A stretch of DNA of 64,000 nucleotides from Nocardia aurantiaca (GTDB lineage: Bacteria; Actinomycetota; Actinomycetes; Mycobacteriales; Mycobacteriaceae): NCBI RefSeq assembly GCF_009708175.1, contig NZ_WMBB01000008.1, forward strand, positions 62,001 to 126,000, written 5' to 3'. Numbering within the stretch: the stretch's first letter is position 1; each line of letters starts with the position of its first letter. Shown piece by piece: positions 1 to 8,439 of the stretch. Under the pieces are notes generated by a model that worked only from the letters and a program-made list of their open reading frames with translations, was not told where the DNA came from and ran no database searches. The position numbers and the translations under genes were made by a program.

Positions 1-479
1 CGGTCGGTGCCGAGTGGCCCGCGCACCGAGGCGCTCAACTCACCCAGCTTCGCGGCCCGCAGCGGCGCCGGGACGATGTGCCGCTTGCCGTCCAGCCGCG
101 CCTTCGGAGCCTTCCCGAAATAGTCCGGCCACGGGAACATCTGGAAGGCGAAAGCCTCGTCTTGCTCCAGGTATTCGATGACCTTGGCGCCATTGCGGAC
201 GTAGGTCTCCTGCATCTCGGCCGGGGTGCGGTCGCCGACCACGGACCGGAAGTAGGTGAGCGCGTCCTCCACGGTGTCGTCCGCGCCCGCGCGCTGCAGC
301 ACCGGATTGCAGGGGAACCACACCCCACCCCCACCGGAGAACGAGGTGGTGCCGCCGAACTTGTCGGTGGCCTCGACCACCGCCACCGTCAGCCCCTCGC
401 GGGCCGCCGTATACGCCCCGGCCAGGCCGCCGCCCGACCCTGCCACCAGGACATCGACTTCTTCGTTCCAGTCCGTCAC
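1..479 (-). CDS. FAD-dependent dehydrogenase, KstD-like (3' end off window)
   Basis: Partial: the first 159 codons are here and the rest lies off the left edge. The GTG start at 479 is preceded by GGAG with a 5-nt gap. The N-terminus shows a Rossmann dinucleotide site (VLVAGSGGGLAGAYTA), then an acidic end of strand 2 (VVEATDKFGG) and TSFSGGGVWFPCNPVLQRAG, the signature of the fumarate reductase/3-ketosteroid delta1-dehydrogenase flavoprotein family. Family members desaturate steroid ring A or related ketones using FAD. It lies 89 nt downstream of the quinone oxidoreductase gene on the same strand, so co-transcription is possible. Substrate cannot be decided without the C-terminal half. Family confidence is high, KstD assignment moderate. 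Confidence 0.8.
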   Translation of the reverse strand, partial: MTDWNEEVDVLVAGSGGGLAGAYTAAREGLTVAVVEATDKFGGTTSFSGGGGVWFPCNPVLQRAGADDTVEDALTYFRSVVGDRTPAEMQETYVRNGAKVIEYLEQDEAFAFQMFPWPDYFGKAPKARLDGKRHIVPAPLRAAKLGELSASVRGPLGTD

Positions 480-568
480 CGTTACTCCCTGATCAACGCG
501 GTCTCCCCGCGACCGTATGCGCCGTACGCGGCCCGCGCACCGCATATCCCGATGGCCGGATACCCGGA

Positions 569-1471
569 TCAGCCGTTCCAGCCGGTGAGGACGATCTTGC
601 CGCGCACCCGGCCGGATTCGGCGAGCTTGTGCGCCTCGGCCACATCGGCCAGCGACATGACTCGCTCGACCTCGCCGCGCAGCCGCCTGGCCGTCACCAG
701 GTTCGCGATCTCCTTCAGGTCCGCGCCGGACGGGGTGAAGTAGTGGCGGTGATAGCGGGGATCGACGAGCGGCTCCTCGCCCTGGGCGTCGATCATCCGG
801 CCGTGCGGGGTGAGCACACGCAGGGACCGAGCCGCGTAATCGCCGCCGACCAGGTCGAAGACGATGTCCACAGCGGAGACCGCCGTGGTGAAATCGGTGG
901 CCGTGTAATCGATCAGCTCATCGGCACCGAGCCCGCGCAGGAACTCGTGGTTGACCGTGCGGGCGGTGCCGATCACGTATGCCCCGCGCGCCTTGGCGAT
1001 CTGCACCGCCAGATGACCCACCCCACCTGCCGCCGCGTGCACCAGAACCCGTTGTTTCGGTCGCACATCCGTGAGTGCCTGCCATGCGGTGAGTGCCGCC
1101 GTCGGCAGCGCGGCGGCGACAGCGTGGTCGATTCGGGCGGGCTTGTGGGTGAGGAATTCGGCCGGTGTCACCACATATTCGGCGTACGCGCCGGCGCGGC
1201 TGACCACATTGCCGAAAATCTCGTCGCCGGGCCGGAATTCGGTGACCTCGGAGCCGACCTCGGTCACGACACCGGACAGGTCGAAGCCCAGCGTGAACGG
1301 CGGCGGGCCCAGCTTGGTGACCACGCCCGAGCGCAGCTTCCAATCGGCTGCGTTGATCGAGGTGGCGGCCACCCGCACCAGCACCTCGCCACTGCCCGGT
1401 CGCGGAATATCGATTTCCACCGTCTCCAGCACGTCCGGTCCGCCGAGGGTGCGCTGACTGATCGCTTTCAT
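569..1471 (-). CDS. NADP-dependent quinone oxidoreductase, zinc-free MDR family
   Basis: A 300-residue medium-chain dehydrogenase/reductase. The N-terminal GroES-like half (MKAISQRTLGGPDVLE, GFDLSGVVTEVG) is followed by a Rossmann nucleotide-binding half with VLVHAAAGGVGHLAVQIAK. The zinc-ligand cysteines of alcohol dehydrogenases are absent, which points to the quinone reductase/crotonase-like oxidoreductase branch. I start it at the ATG at 1471, where homology begins; the frame stays open to 1540 but that would run into the promoter region and the divergent gene. It is divergent from the HxlR-type regulator at 1539, which probably controls it in response to an electrophile or quinone-like signal. 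Confidence 0.88.
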   Translation of the reverse strand: MKAISQRTLGGPDVLETVEIDIPRPGSGEVLVRVAATSINAADWKLRSGVVTKLGPPPFTLGFDLSGVVTEVGSEVTEFRPGDEIFGNVVSRAGAYAEYVVTPAEFLTHKPARIDHAVAAALPTAALTAWQALTDVRPKQRVLVHAAAGGVGHLAVQIAKARGAYVIGTARTVNHEFLRGLGADELIDYTATDFTTAVSAVDIVFDLVGGDYAARSLRVLTPHGRMIDAQGEEPLVDPRYHRHYFTPSGADLKEIANLVTARRLRGEVERVMSLADVAEAHKLAESGRVRGKIVLTGWNG

Positions 1472-1491
1472 GAACTCGATCCTGCGCGCGG

Positions 1492-1519
1492 ATAGTATCT
1501 TTCGGGAAGAAGGCACTAT
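1492..1519. promoter_or_regulatory. Divergent promoter with inverted repeat, probable HxlR operator
   Basis: The 67-nt gap between the divergent quinone oxidoreductase and HxlR genes holds the inverted repeat ATAGT-N18-ACTAT. Each arm doubles as a plausible -10 element (TACTAT leftward), so a bound HxlR dimer would cover both promoters. Seen in sequence; regulator identity is inferred from adjacency. Confidence 0.45.
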
Positions 1520-1538
1520 TGCGATCCCGAGGTACCTC

Positions 1539-1961
1539 ATGGATACCGTCTCCGACTGGGAGCCATCCGGAAATCTGGTCGAAAGCTACCTGCGGCGCTG
1601 CCCCGCCCGCGACATCCTCGCCGTGCTGGCCGACAAGTGGGTGCTGCTGGTGCTGGGCACACTCCGCAAGGAGGGCGGCCCGATCCGCTTCAACGAACTG
1701 CGCCGCCGCCTCGACGGCATCACCCAGAAGATGCTCACCCGCACACTGCGCGACCTGGAACGCGACGGGCTCGTCCGGCGGACGGTGTATCCGACGGTGC
1801 CGCCCCGGGTCGAGTACACGCTCACCGATCTCGGGGCTGACCTGGGGCGGATAACCCATGCCATGGGTGAGTGGGCGCTGCGGCACGCCGATGAAATCAC
1901 CGCTGCTCGAACCGAATTCGATGAGCGAGCGGCGCGGGAGCCGGAGCCGATCAGACCCTGA
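1539..1961 (+). CDS. HxlR-family winged-helix regulator
   Basis: A 140-residue MarR/HxlR-type DNA-binding protein. It shows the family signature: an N-terminal cysteine in RRCPARDILAVLADKW followed by the helix-turn-helix region (RFNELRRRLDGITQKMLTRTLRDLERDGL) and wing (RRTVYPTVPPRVEYTLT). HxlR relatives commonly sense aldehydes, quinones or thiol stress through that cysteine. I use the ATG at 1539 because upstream codons overlap the neighbour's start and do not look like the family. It is divergent from the quinone oxidoreductase, and its last 11 nt overlap the convergent methyltransferase gene. Confidence 0.88.
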   Translation: MDTVSDWEPSGNLVESYLRRCPARDILAVLADKWVLLVLGTLRKEGGPIRFNELRRRLDGITQKMLTRTLRDLERDGLVRRTVYPTVPPRVEYTLTDLGADLGRITHAMGEWALRHADEITAARTEFDERAAREPEPIRP

Positions 1962-2589
1962 CGGCCAGCACCGTGGCGTGCGGGGTGTACTCGTCGGGCC
2001 GAGCCTCGCGGGACAGGGTGGCGGTGACTCGGAGGCCATGGGCGGCCAAGGCTTCGGCGAAAGTGTCCGGGGCCCAACGGTAGGCGGGGGCGACCTTGTG
2101 CGCGTAATCCCGGATGCCGGTGGGCTCGTCGGTGGCCTGGAAGGCGAACACAGCGATTCCGCCGGGGCGGACCACCCGCGCGAATTCGGTCAGCACTGCC
2201 GGAACCCGCTGCGGCGGAATGTGAATGATGGAGTACCAGGCCACCAGGCCGGCCAGCGCGGCGTCGCCGTACCGTAGCCGCTCCATCGCGCCGACCTCGA
2301 ACGGGATATCGGGGCACTCCTCCCGGGCCAGCCGGATCATCTCCGGTGACAGATCCACCCCGGACATCTCCAGCCCGGCCTGCGCCAGATACGAGGTGAC
2401 CCGTCCGGGCCCGCAGCCGATATCGGCCACCGGGCCGCCGCCGTTGTCCCGCACCGCTTCCGCGAAGGCATCCAGCATCACCCGATCGAAGGGATTGGCG
2501 CGCAACTGCCGGTGAAAGAGCTTGGCGTAGAGCTCCGCCACCTCGTCGTAGGCCGCCCGGGTGACGCGCATGTCCTCGCTGTCGATCAT
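1951..2589 (-). CDS. Class I SAM-dependent methyltransferase
   Basis: A 212-residue Rossmann methyltransferase. Motif I is VADIGCGPGRVTSYLA, the acidic post-I residue is in MSGVDLSPEMI, and motif IV region is LAGLVAWYSIIHIPP; RVVRPGGIAVFAF follows. It looks like a small-molecule (UbiE/type 11) methyltransferase; substrate unknown. The start codon is ATG at 2589. It begins only 9 nt after the end of the TY-Chap-like gene upstream, so the two are probably one transcript. The 3' end overlaps the convergent HxlR gene by 11 nt. Confidence 0.85.
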   Translation of the reverse strand: MIDSEDMRVTRAAYDEVAELYAKLFHRQLRANPFDRVMLDAFAEAVRDNGGGPVADIGCGPGRVTSYLAQAGLEMSGVDLSPEMIRLAREECPDIPFEVGAMERLRYGDAALAGLVAWYSIIHIPPQRVPAVLTEFARVVRPGGIAVFAFQATDEPTGIRDYAHKVAPAYRWAPDTFAEALAAHGLRVTATLSREARPDEYTPHATVLAVRV

Positions 2590-2598
2590 GCTTCGACT

Positions 2599-4530
2599 CT
2601 AGGCGTCCGGCGGCGAGGGCTGCGTCCCGATCGCGCCCGTGGAGGGGGTGCGCACCGGCTGGTATTCGCCGTTCACCAGCACCCGCAGGTGGGCCTGCGG
2701 CGACATCAGGGTGCGCAGCGGCAGGACGGCCAGCCGCGCCAGCCGGCGCAGGTCGCGGGGCAGGGCCGGCAGGTGAAGATCGATGTGCCACAGCGGATAG
2801 CGATGGTCGGGATGCTGCCAGCCGTCGCGCAGCATGAATCTCAGTACCCGCGGGGACAATTCGCGGGCGGTGGCGCCGGCCAGTTCCAGGCGCAGCAGGT
2901 CCTCGTCGCGGTCGACGCGGGCCCGGTGCGGTTCCCCGGCGTCCACGGTGAGCTGTCCGGAGTCGGTGAGATCGGTGATGAGGGCCGCCAATTCCTCATG
3001 GAACTGCGCCCATTCGCGATCGTGGGCGCGGTGCGCGGCCCGCTGCTGCTCGATGACGAGGCGGCGGTCGCGCTCGCCCGGGCGCACCAGGTACAGCTCC
3101 ACGGTGTCCGGCTCGGTGACCAGGCCCAGGGTCAGGCGGGCGTCCGGCCAGGCCGGGCCGTGCGTCTGGCCCAGCACCGCGTGGCGGGGCGCGCCGAATT
3201 CGGCGCGGAAGCCGTCCAGTGCGCGGGCCTGGGCCGCCGTGCGCTGCTCCCGCACCTCGGCGGGCAGGCCCTCGTCGTAGAGGAACGATTCGATGCTGTC
3301 GCTGAGCGTCACGCACACGGCCTCGAGCCGGTCGCCGTCGAAGCAGAAGCGGGCGCGCGGATCGTCCACGCGCAGCGCGGTATCGGCCCACACGGTCCGA
3401 TCGCCATTATCGGGGTCGTGCAACGGTTTCCAGCCCATGGCGGCGGCGAAGCCGTCCAAATCGGCGCGGGTCCAAGTCCAATCGAAAGCCCGCGCCGCGC
3501 GGGCGATCTCGACCCCGGCGGGCACATCCACCCGCAGCGGCTCGGCATCGAATTCCGAGACCGCTTGGCGGCGCAGGAATTCCGCGCGCTGGGTGCGGGA
3601 GGTGGGGTGCGGCGGAATGCCCAGCGGGGTCAGGTCCAGATCCGCGCCGCCCTCGACCCAGGCGTCGGCCACCAGCTCGGTGACCGCGGTGACCCCGACC
3701 GTGCGCAGGGTGTCGACGGTGCGCAGGGCCAGCTCGCTCATGGCCACGGCGCCGGCCCGCCGGGACAGCGTGCGTGTCCAGTTCGCCTCACGCGGCGGCG
3801 TCCAGCCCTGCTCGATCAGCCGCTGCTCCGCCTCCGGGCCGTAATGCCAGGCGGGATCGATGAATTCGCTGCGGGCCAGCTCACCGCTCAGCCGTGTCGG
3901 CCCAGCCTCGAACTGTACGAAACGTCCGCCGGGCGCGGTGATCAGCAGTCGCGCGTCGACCGGCAGCGTCTCCAAAAAACCCGCCAGGTTCTCGGCGAAA
4001 CGGGTCCAGGCGCCCGCGGCGGCGCGTCGACGCGCGGTCTCGTGTCGGCGTTCCATCCAATACCGTTGGGCGGTCGGGTTCACCAGCAGCAGATCGACGG
4101 TATCCGCGCCGATGGTCAGGCCCGCGAACACCGTCGGGAAACGCCATGCCATACCCTCGGCGGGGCCCACGGCGGTCCTCTCCGGATCGCCCCAGCGCTC
4201 GATGAACTCGGCGGCGGTGCGGGCCAGGGCCGCGTCCAACAGTTCTCGGTTGCCGAACTCGCTGGGGGCCGGGCAGTCGGAAATGGTCACGCGCACATGG
4301 TCGAGTCCGCGTTCGCTACCCCAGAACATGGCCGAGTCCCACCACACGGACAGCCCGGTACGGGAGAAGACCGGCCCATGGCGGAGCGTGCCCACCGGTT
4401 GCGGACTACTCCATCCGACCAGCCGGGCGAATTCGGATACATTTCCTGAACCCCAACGCCAGCCGAATCCTGCTGCCGCTCGGACGATCTCGACCGCACC
4501 CGCAGTATCGACACGCACCTCGAAACCCAC
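2599..4530 (-). CDS. Duplicated DUF6301/TY-Chap-like protein
   Basis: A 643-residue soluble protein without signal peptide or membrane segment, from a GTG at 4530. It is an internal duplication. Residues about 1-150 and 330-470 share a module starting VDTAGAVEIVRAAAGFGWRW and VDVPAGVEIARAARAFDWTW, both with a downstream WGDPERT or FGAPRHAV block. Residues about 170-300 and 490-620 share a second module (WTRFAENLAGFLETLP and WAQFHEELAALITDL, each followed by a beta-rich LLITAPGGRFVQFE-type stretch). The first module resembles DUF6301, the second the T3SS/YbjN-like TY-Chap peptide-binding chaperones; both assignments are from memory of the families. Function is unknown; chaperone or immunity roles are guesses. 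It is probably co-transcribed with the methyltransferase. Confidence 0.7.
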   Translation of the reverse strand: MGFEVRVDTAGAVEIVRAAAGFGWRWGSGNVSEFARLVGWSSPQPVGTLRHGPVFSRTGLSVWWDSAMFWGSERGLDHVRVTISDCPAPSEFGNRELLDAALARTAAEFIERWGDPERTAVGPAEGMAWRFPTVFAGLTIGADTVDLLLVNPTAQRYWMERRHETARRRAAAGAWTRFAENLAGFLETLPVDARLLITAPGGRFVQFEAGPTRLSGELARSEFIDPAWHYGPEAEQRLIEQGWTPPREANWTRTLSRRAGAVAMSELALRTVDTLRTVGVTAVTELVADAWVEGGADLDLTPLGIPPHPTSRTQRAEFLRRQAVSEFDAEPLRVDVPAGVEIARAARAFDWTWTRADLDGFAAAMGWKPLHDPDNGDRTVWADTALRVDDPRARFCFDGDRLEAVCVTLSDSIESFLYDEGLPAEVREQRTAAQARALDGFRAEFGAPRHAVLGQTHGPAWPDARLTLGLVTEPDTVELYLVRPGERDRRLVIEQQRAAHRAHDREWAQFHEELAALITDLTDSGQLTVDAGEPHRARVDRDEDLLRLELAGATARELSPRVLRFMLRDGWQHPDHRYPLWHIDLHLPALPRDLRRLARLAVLPLRTLMSPQAHLRVLVNGEYQPVRTPSTGAIGTQPSPPDA

Positions 4531-4666
4531 CCAGCGACACTATCCCCGGTTCGGCCGTGCCGGGAGCCTTCAGAACCCCGTTTACTCTGTAGGCGGCCGG
4601 TGCTTCCCGCACGGGGCGGACAATCCACGGGAAGCCCGGCCACGGTCATCCTCAGGGGCGAATATG

Positions 4667-6598
4667 TCAGTGCTCCATCGGGAATCGTGAACTTCCCGCG
4701 TCGCCCGCCGGAATGATCGGCAACAGCAGCGCCGAGGGATGATTCGGGTCGTGGTAGATGGTCTGGGTCGCGACCTGCGTATTCGCGTTCTGCCCGAACG
4801 GATCACCGGTATTCGGATTGGGCGCGAACTGCGGGAAATCGCTGCTCGATACCTCGACGCGGATCTCGTACCCGGCCTTCACGAGATAACTGGTCGGCCA
4901 GATATCGATCGAGTACTCGTAGGGCCGGCCCGGCACGATCGGCGACGGATGCTCGAGCGACTCACGGAACGCGGCCCGGATGATGCCGTTGTTCAGGTTC
5001 ACCGTGGATCCGTCCGGGGCCACCGCCACCAGTTTCGCGGCGAAGTCGGTGTCGGTCGCGGTCGAGGCGGCCCACAGCGTCATCCGAATCGGGCCGGTGA
5101 TTTCGGTATCCGAGGACAGCGGTGCGGTGGTGTAGGTCAGCACATCCGATCGCTGCTCCACCACGAACTGATCCACCGGGCCCTGAGGTCCGGTCGAAGC
5201 GCCGCAGCAGGAGTGCCCGCCCGCGCTGGGAACGGGATTGAGCGGGTCGTAGTCGTAACGGTCCGGCTGCTGGGCGTCCTTCGGAGACTCCGTGGTGAGC
5301 AGACCGGCGCGGCCCTGAATGCCGGCGCCGCCCTTGCCCGACAGGTAGTAGGTGGTCCACCGGGTATTCGGCAACGGCCACGCCGAAGCCGACTTCCACT
5401 TGTTCGCGCCCATCAGGAAGTAGTCGACCACGGGCTTGCCGGAGACCTTGTTGTCCTTGCCCTTCAGGAAATGGTCGTACCAGGCGAGCATGAGGTCATT
5501 GATCGGGCTGTCGCCCGCCGCGCCGCTGGCGGCCAGCATCGGGGTTTCCGTATTGCTGCCCGGACGGCCCCAGCCGACGTGATCCCATGGGCCCAGCACC
5601 AGCCGCTGCCCCGCCCGCGCCTCGGGAGTGCCGCCATTCGCGACCATACCGGAGAAATTCTCGACGCCGCCCGCCAGAAACGCGTCGTACCAGCCCTCTA
5701 CCTCCAGGACCGGGATCTTCACCTTCGCGTACCGGTCGCGAATGCTCCACTGCTTCCAGTAATCGTCGCGTGTGGAGTGGTCGACCCAGTCGTAGAACCA
5801 TGGCGCGACCACCGGGTCACCCGGGTGCAGTGGCGGAAACTGTTGGTACGGGCGAAAACCCAGCCAGCACGTGTAATCGGCGCCATCGACCGCCAGCTGT
5901 TTCGCGGTGGCGGTGTCACCGCGATTCACGGCCGCGCTCGCGCCGATGGTCTCCATGGCCCACGGCTCCACGAACGCCAGCCGGAACGCGCCGCCCTCGT
6001 AGGTCCAGCCGTCGTAATAGTCCGAGGCGGTATTGGCGGGCACAATCGTGGTCAGGTGCGGTGGCGCGCCGACCGCCGCAAGCCATTGTGTGGCACCGAC
6101 ATACGACGACCCGTACATCCCGACCTTGCCATCGGCGCCCGGCAGCGTGGCGGCCCATTCGACCGAGTCGTAGCCGTCATCGATGTCATTGGCGAACTCG
6201 GTGAAGGTTCCGCCCGACTGGCCCTGACCCCGAATGTCCTGCACCACGACCAGATAGCAGTGCGAGGCGAACCAATCCGGAGTCTGGTAACGGAATGGCT
6301 GGATCTGCGCCGACGACTTCCCGTACTGCGTGCGCATCAGAATGACCGGCACCGATACGGATGACTCGGGCCGATACACATCGGCCTTCAGCACTACACC
6401 GTCGCGCATGGTCGCCGGAACGTTCTCCTGCTTGTCCACCGCGCACGACCCGCGCCCGCCCGGCGGCGGCCAGCTCGCCGGAGCGTGCTGTCCAGCATTG
6501 TTCCCGCCGCTTCCGCAGCCCGCGGCGACGAGTGCGACCGCCCCCACCACCGCCCCCACCCGAGCGACACGACCGCGTCCTGTCCCACTACGGCTCAC
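4667..6598 (-). CDS. CocE/NonD family serine hydrolase, lipoprotein
   Basis: A 643-residue secreted alpha/beta hydrolase. The GTG start at 6598 gives a signal peptide ending in the lipobox VAAG-C, so the enzyme should be membrane-anchored on the outside. The catalytic serine is in MYGSSYVGATQW, the aspartate is probably in VEGWYDAFLAGG and the histidine in LGPWDHVGWG. The C-terminal third is the beta-sandwich domain of X-Pro dipeptidyl-peptidases/cocaine esterase. Substrate (ester or acyl-amino bond) is unknown. Its first 11 nt overlap the end of the MerR gene, suggesting translational coupling and self-contained control. Confidence 0.88.
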   Translation of the reverse strand: MSRSGTGRGRVARVGAVVGAVALVAAGCGSGGNNAGQHAPASWPPPGGRGSCAVDKQENVPATMRDGVVLKADVYRPESSVSVPVILMRTQYGKSSAQIQPFRYQTPDWFASHCYLVVVQDIRGQGQSGGTFTEFANDIDDGYDSVEWAATLPGADGKVGMYGSSYVGATQWLAAVGAPPHLTTIVPANTASDYYDGWTYEGGAFRLAFVEPWAMETIGASAAVNRGDTATAKQLAVDGADYTCWLGFRPYQQFPPLHPGDPVVAPWFYDWVDHSTRDDYWKQWSIRDRYAKVKIPVLEVEGWYDAFLAGGVENFSGMVANGGTPEARAGQRLVLGPWDHVGWGRPGSNTETPMLAASGAAGDSPINDLMLAWYDHFLKGKDNKVSGKPVVDYFLMGANKWKSASAWPLPNTRWTTYYLSGKGGAGIQGRAGLLTTESPKDAQQPDRYDYDPLNPVPSAGGHSCCGASTGPQGPVDQFVVEQRSDVLTYTTAPLSSDTEITGPIRMTLWAASTATDTDFAAKLVAVAPDGSTVNLNNGIIRAAFRESLEHPSPIVPGRPYEYSIDIWPTSYLVKAGYEIRVEVSSSDFPQFAPNPNTGDPFGQNANTQVATQTIYHDPNHPSALLLPIIPAGDAGSSRFPMEH

Positions 6599-6998
6599 CG
6601 ATCGACGGTAACCCCGGTCGCGTGCTCGATGACCGCCAATCGGGTGAAGCAGGCCGATCCCAGCGCGCCAGCTCGGCGGCCAGCAGGGACCGCGCCCGGG
6701 TAATGGCCAGCAGGGACCGGTCCAGGTCCGCGATCCGATCGGCCAACCGGCGCCGCGCACGCTCACATCCGCCCAGCCGCCCATCCGCGGCAAAGCACGG
6801 CAGTAGCGACGCGACCGCCGACAGATCGAGACCGACCTCGAGCAGCGCCCGAATCCGGCGCACCCGTTCGACACTCGACTCCGGGAAGTCGCGGTAGCCA
6901 TTGGACCGACGCTCGGCATCCAGCAGACCGCTGCGGTCATAGTGTCGCAGGGCCCGGGTGCTCACGCCGGTGCGCCGCGACAGCTCGCTGATCAGCAT
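6588..6998 (-). CDS. MerR-family transcriptional regulator
   Basis: A 136-residue regulator. The N-terminal winged helix LISELSRRTGVSTRALRHYD-RSGLL and the second helix RRSNGYRDFPESSVERVRRI are classic MerR. The dimerisation coiled coil follows, then a short C-terminal tail with one cysteine (LLPCF) and another in GGCERA; it lacks an obvious metal-binding loop, so the effector is more likely an organic molecule. The start is the ATG at 6998, since longer starts run into the operator. The gene overlaps the CocE hydrolase by 11 nt and is divergent from the amidohydrolase. Confidence 0.9.
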   Translation of the reverse strand: MLISELSRRTGVSTRALRHYDRSGLLDAERRSNGYRDFPESSVERVRRIRALLEVGLDLSAVASLLPCFAADGRLGGCERARRRLADRIADLDRSLLAITRARSLLAAELARWDRPASPDWRSSSTRPGLPSIGEP

Positions 6999-7012
6999 CG
7001 ATGTCCTCCATC

Positions 7013-7042
7013 TTGACCTTGACCCCGGTGTCAACGTTTAGC
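7013..7042 (+). promoter_or_regulatory. MerR-type promoter/operator for the amidohydrolase gene
   Basis: A TTGACC -35 (7013-7018) and a TTTAGC -10-like element (7037-7042) are separated by an overlong 18-nt spacer that is nearly filled by the near-perfect palindrome TTGACCCCGGTGTCAA (7019-7034). A dyad between -35 and -10 with a long spacer is the standard MerR-activated design. It points toward the amidohydrolase at 7083. Confidence 0.65.
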
Positions 7043-7082
7043 GTCGGCCCACTGCCGCCCATTCCCAGCCGGAGGAAACGCC

Positions 7083-7868
7083 ATGGTCACCGATGTCCAC
7101 GCCCACGTCACCGTCGACTCCGCCGCGCAGCTGGCGCGCGCGAAGGCGGCCGGGGTGGATCGGACGGTGCTGCTGTCCACCCGCGTCCATCCCGAACGAG
7201 CCCGCACGCTCGACGCCGTGCGGGCCGAATTCGCCAGGCTGACAGCCGTTATCGGCGGTGCGGACGCGGCGCCGGACGAAGTCCGGGCGGCCATGGGCGA
7301 AGTGCTGCGCGCGCTGGAGGCGCATCCCGGCGCCACCCTGGGATTCGCGAGCCTGCCCTCGCTGCTTCCCGATGAGCGCCTCGGCGACTGGTTCGAGCCC
7401 TACCTGTCCCGTCCCGACATCGTGGGCATCGGCGAGATCACCCCGCCGCCCGGGCAGGCCGCGCGGATCGAACCGGTGCTGGCCCTCAGCGCCGACCACG
7501 GCGGGGTTCCGATACTGGTCCACGGATTCGCGCCCAACACCCTCGACGATCTCCGGACCTATGCGGCGCTGGCCGCCCGCTATCCGTCGGTTCCCCTGAT
7601 CGTCGGTGCGCTGGGCGGATTCCACGCCCTGGAACTGGTGGAGCTGGCCGCCGCGCGGCCCAACCTCCACATCGATCTGTCCAGCGCGTTGCAGGTGTTC
7701 GCGGTCGCCGCCGCCGCACGGGAAGTCCCTGAGCAATGTCTGTTCGGGTCGAACACACCGTACGGGGACGTAGTCGCCGCGCGACACACCGCCGAGGCGG
7801 CCATCGCGGATCCGAGTGTGCGAACCCTGGTTCTGGAGGGCAACTTTCAACGAATCCTCGGGGACTGA
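7083..7868 (+). CDS. Amidohydrolase-family metal-dependent hydrolase
   Basis: A 261-residue TIM-barrel hydrolase. The N-terminal HxH metal motif is in VTDVHAHVTVD, further candidate ligands are the glutamate in VGIGEITPP, the histidine in ILVHGFAPN and in GGFHALELVE, and the C-terminal FGSNTPYGD carries the usual barrel aspartate. It resembles amidohydrolase_2/TatD-like proteins that hydrolyse or decarboxylate small cyclic substrates. The ATG at 7083 is preceded by GGAGGAAACGCC. It is the likely target of the divergent MerR protein. Substrate unknown. Confidence 0.82.
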   Translation: MVTDVHAHVTVDSAAQLARAKAAGVDRTVLLSTRVHPERARTLDAVRAEFARLTAVIGGADAAPDEVRAAMGEVLRALEAHPGATLGFASLPSLLPDERLGDWFEPYLSRPDIVGIGEITPPPGQAARIEPVLALSADHGGVPILVHGFAPNTLDDLRTYAALAARYPSVPLIVGALGGFHALELVELAAARPNLHIDLSSALQVFAVAAAAREVPEQCLFGSNTPYGDVVAARHTAEAAIADPSVRTLVLEGNFQRILGD

Positions 7869-8439
7869 CTGCGTGTACACGCCAACCTGCAATGTTCTAG
7901 CCAATTGTCGGCGACGAAACCGGCCAAGCGGACGATAGGCCCTTCGAGCGGGCGTGACGACAGGAACTGCCCCGTCGTCACGCCGCTTTCGCCCGGTGCG
8001 GGAACCGGTGCCAAATGGCCCCGCGCCACCGGCCGTTCGAGCCAGAGAAACGGGATCGATGAGATCGACTGGCAGAAGATCGAATTCGGCTGGCGGGATC
8101 CAGAATCCGAAATATGGTTGCCTCCTCGATCATACGGCGAACGGGTCGCGGAGTTGAACGACTTCGCCGCTCCCACATGTGAATACGTCGGAGAAAGGTC
8201 GAGTTAGGAATCGCATGCTCTTGTCGAGCGACCGGACCGGAGTGCGTCCTCCACTGTGCGGCAGCGCTTTCGGTGACGCCGCTGCCTGCTGTCAACGCGG
8301 TTATACGCTCGATCAACCAGTCGGACTACCCCATCCCGCCTGAAAATTCGAAAGCATTGGCGCGCTCGCCTTTTCGGCTCCGCAGCAGCATGTTTGCTCG
8401 CACGGCCCGACTACAACTGAAATATCTTTTCGACATGGC
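7869..8439. other. Gene-poor stretch downstream of dnaB
   Basis: This 571-nt gap between the convergent amidohydrolase and dnaB genes is visibly less GC-rich than its surroundings. Short open frames exist on both strands (for example 7905-8207 plus), but none has a good ribosome binding site, a recognisable family or the strong third-position GC bias of the neighbouring genes. I see no convincing gene, RNA or mobile element here; it could be a decayed gene. Confidence 0.4.

Noticed and set aside
2512..4449. 645-codon frame opposite the TY-Chap-like gene
   Set aside because: His/Gln/Arg-rich shadow with no domain; the opposite strand shows an internal protein duplication.
4531..4666. Gap between CocE hydrolase and TY-Chap genes as an RNA gene
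   Set aside because: No stable fold, terminator or conserved motif was seen.
7905..8207. 100-codon frame between the amidohydrolase and dnaB
   Set aside because: No ribosome site, no family resemblance and weak GC3 bias; kept only as a gene-poor stretch.
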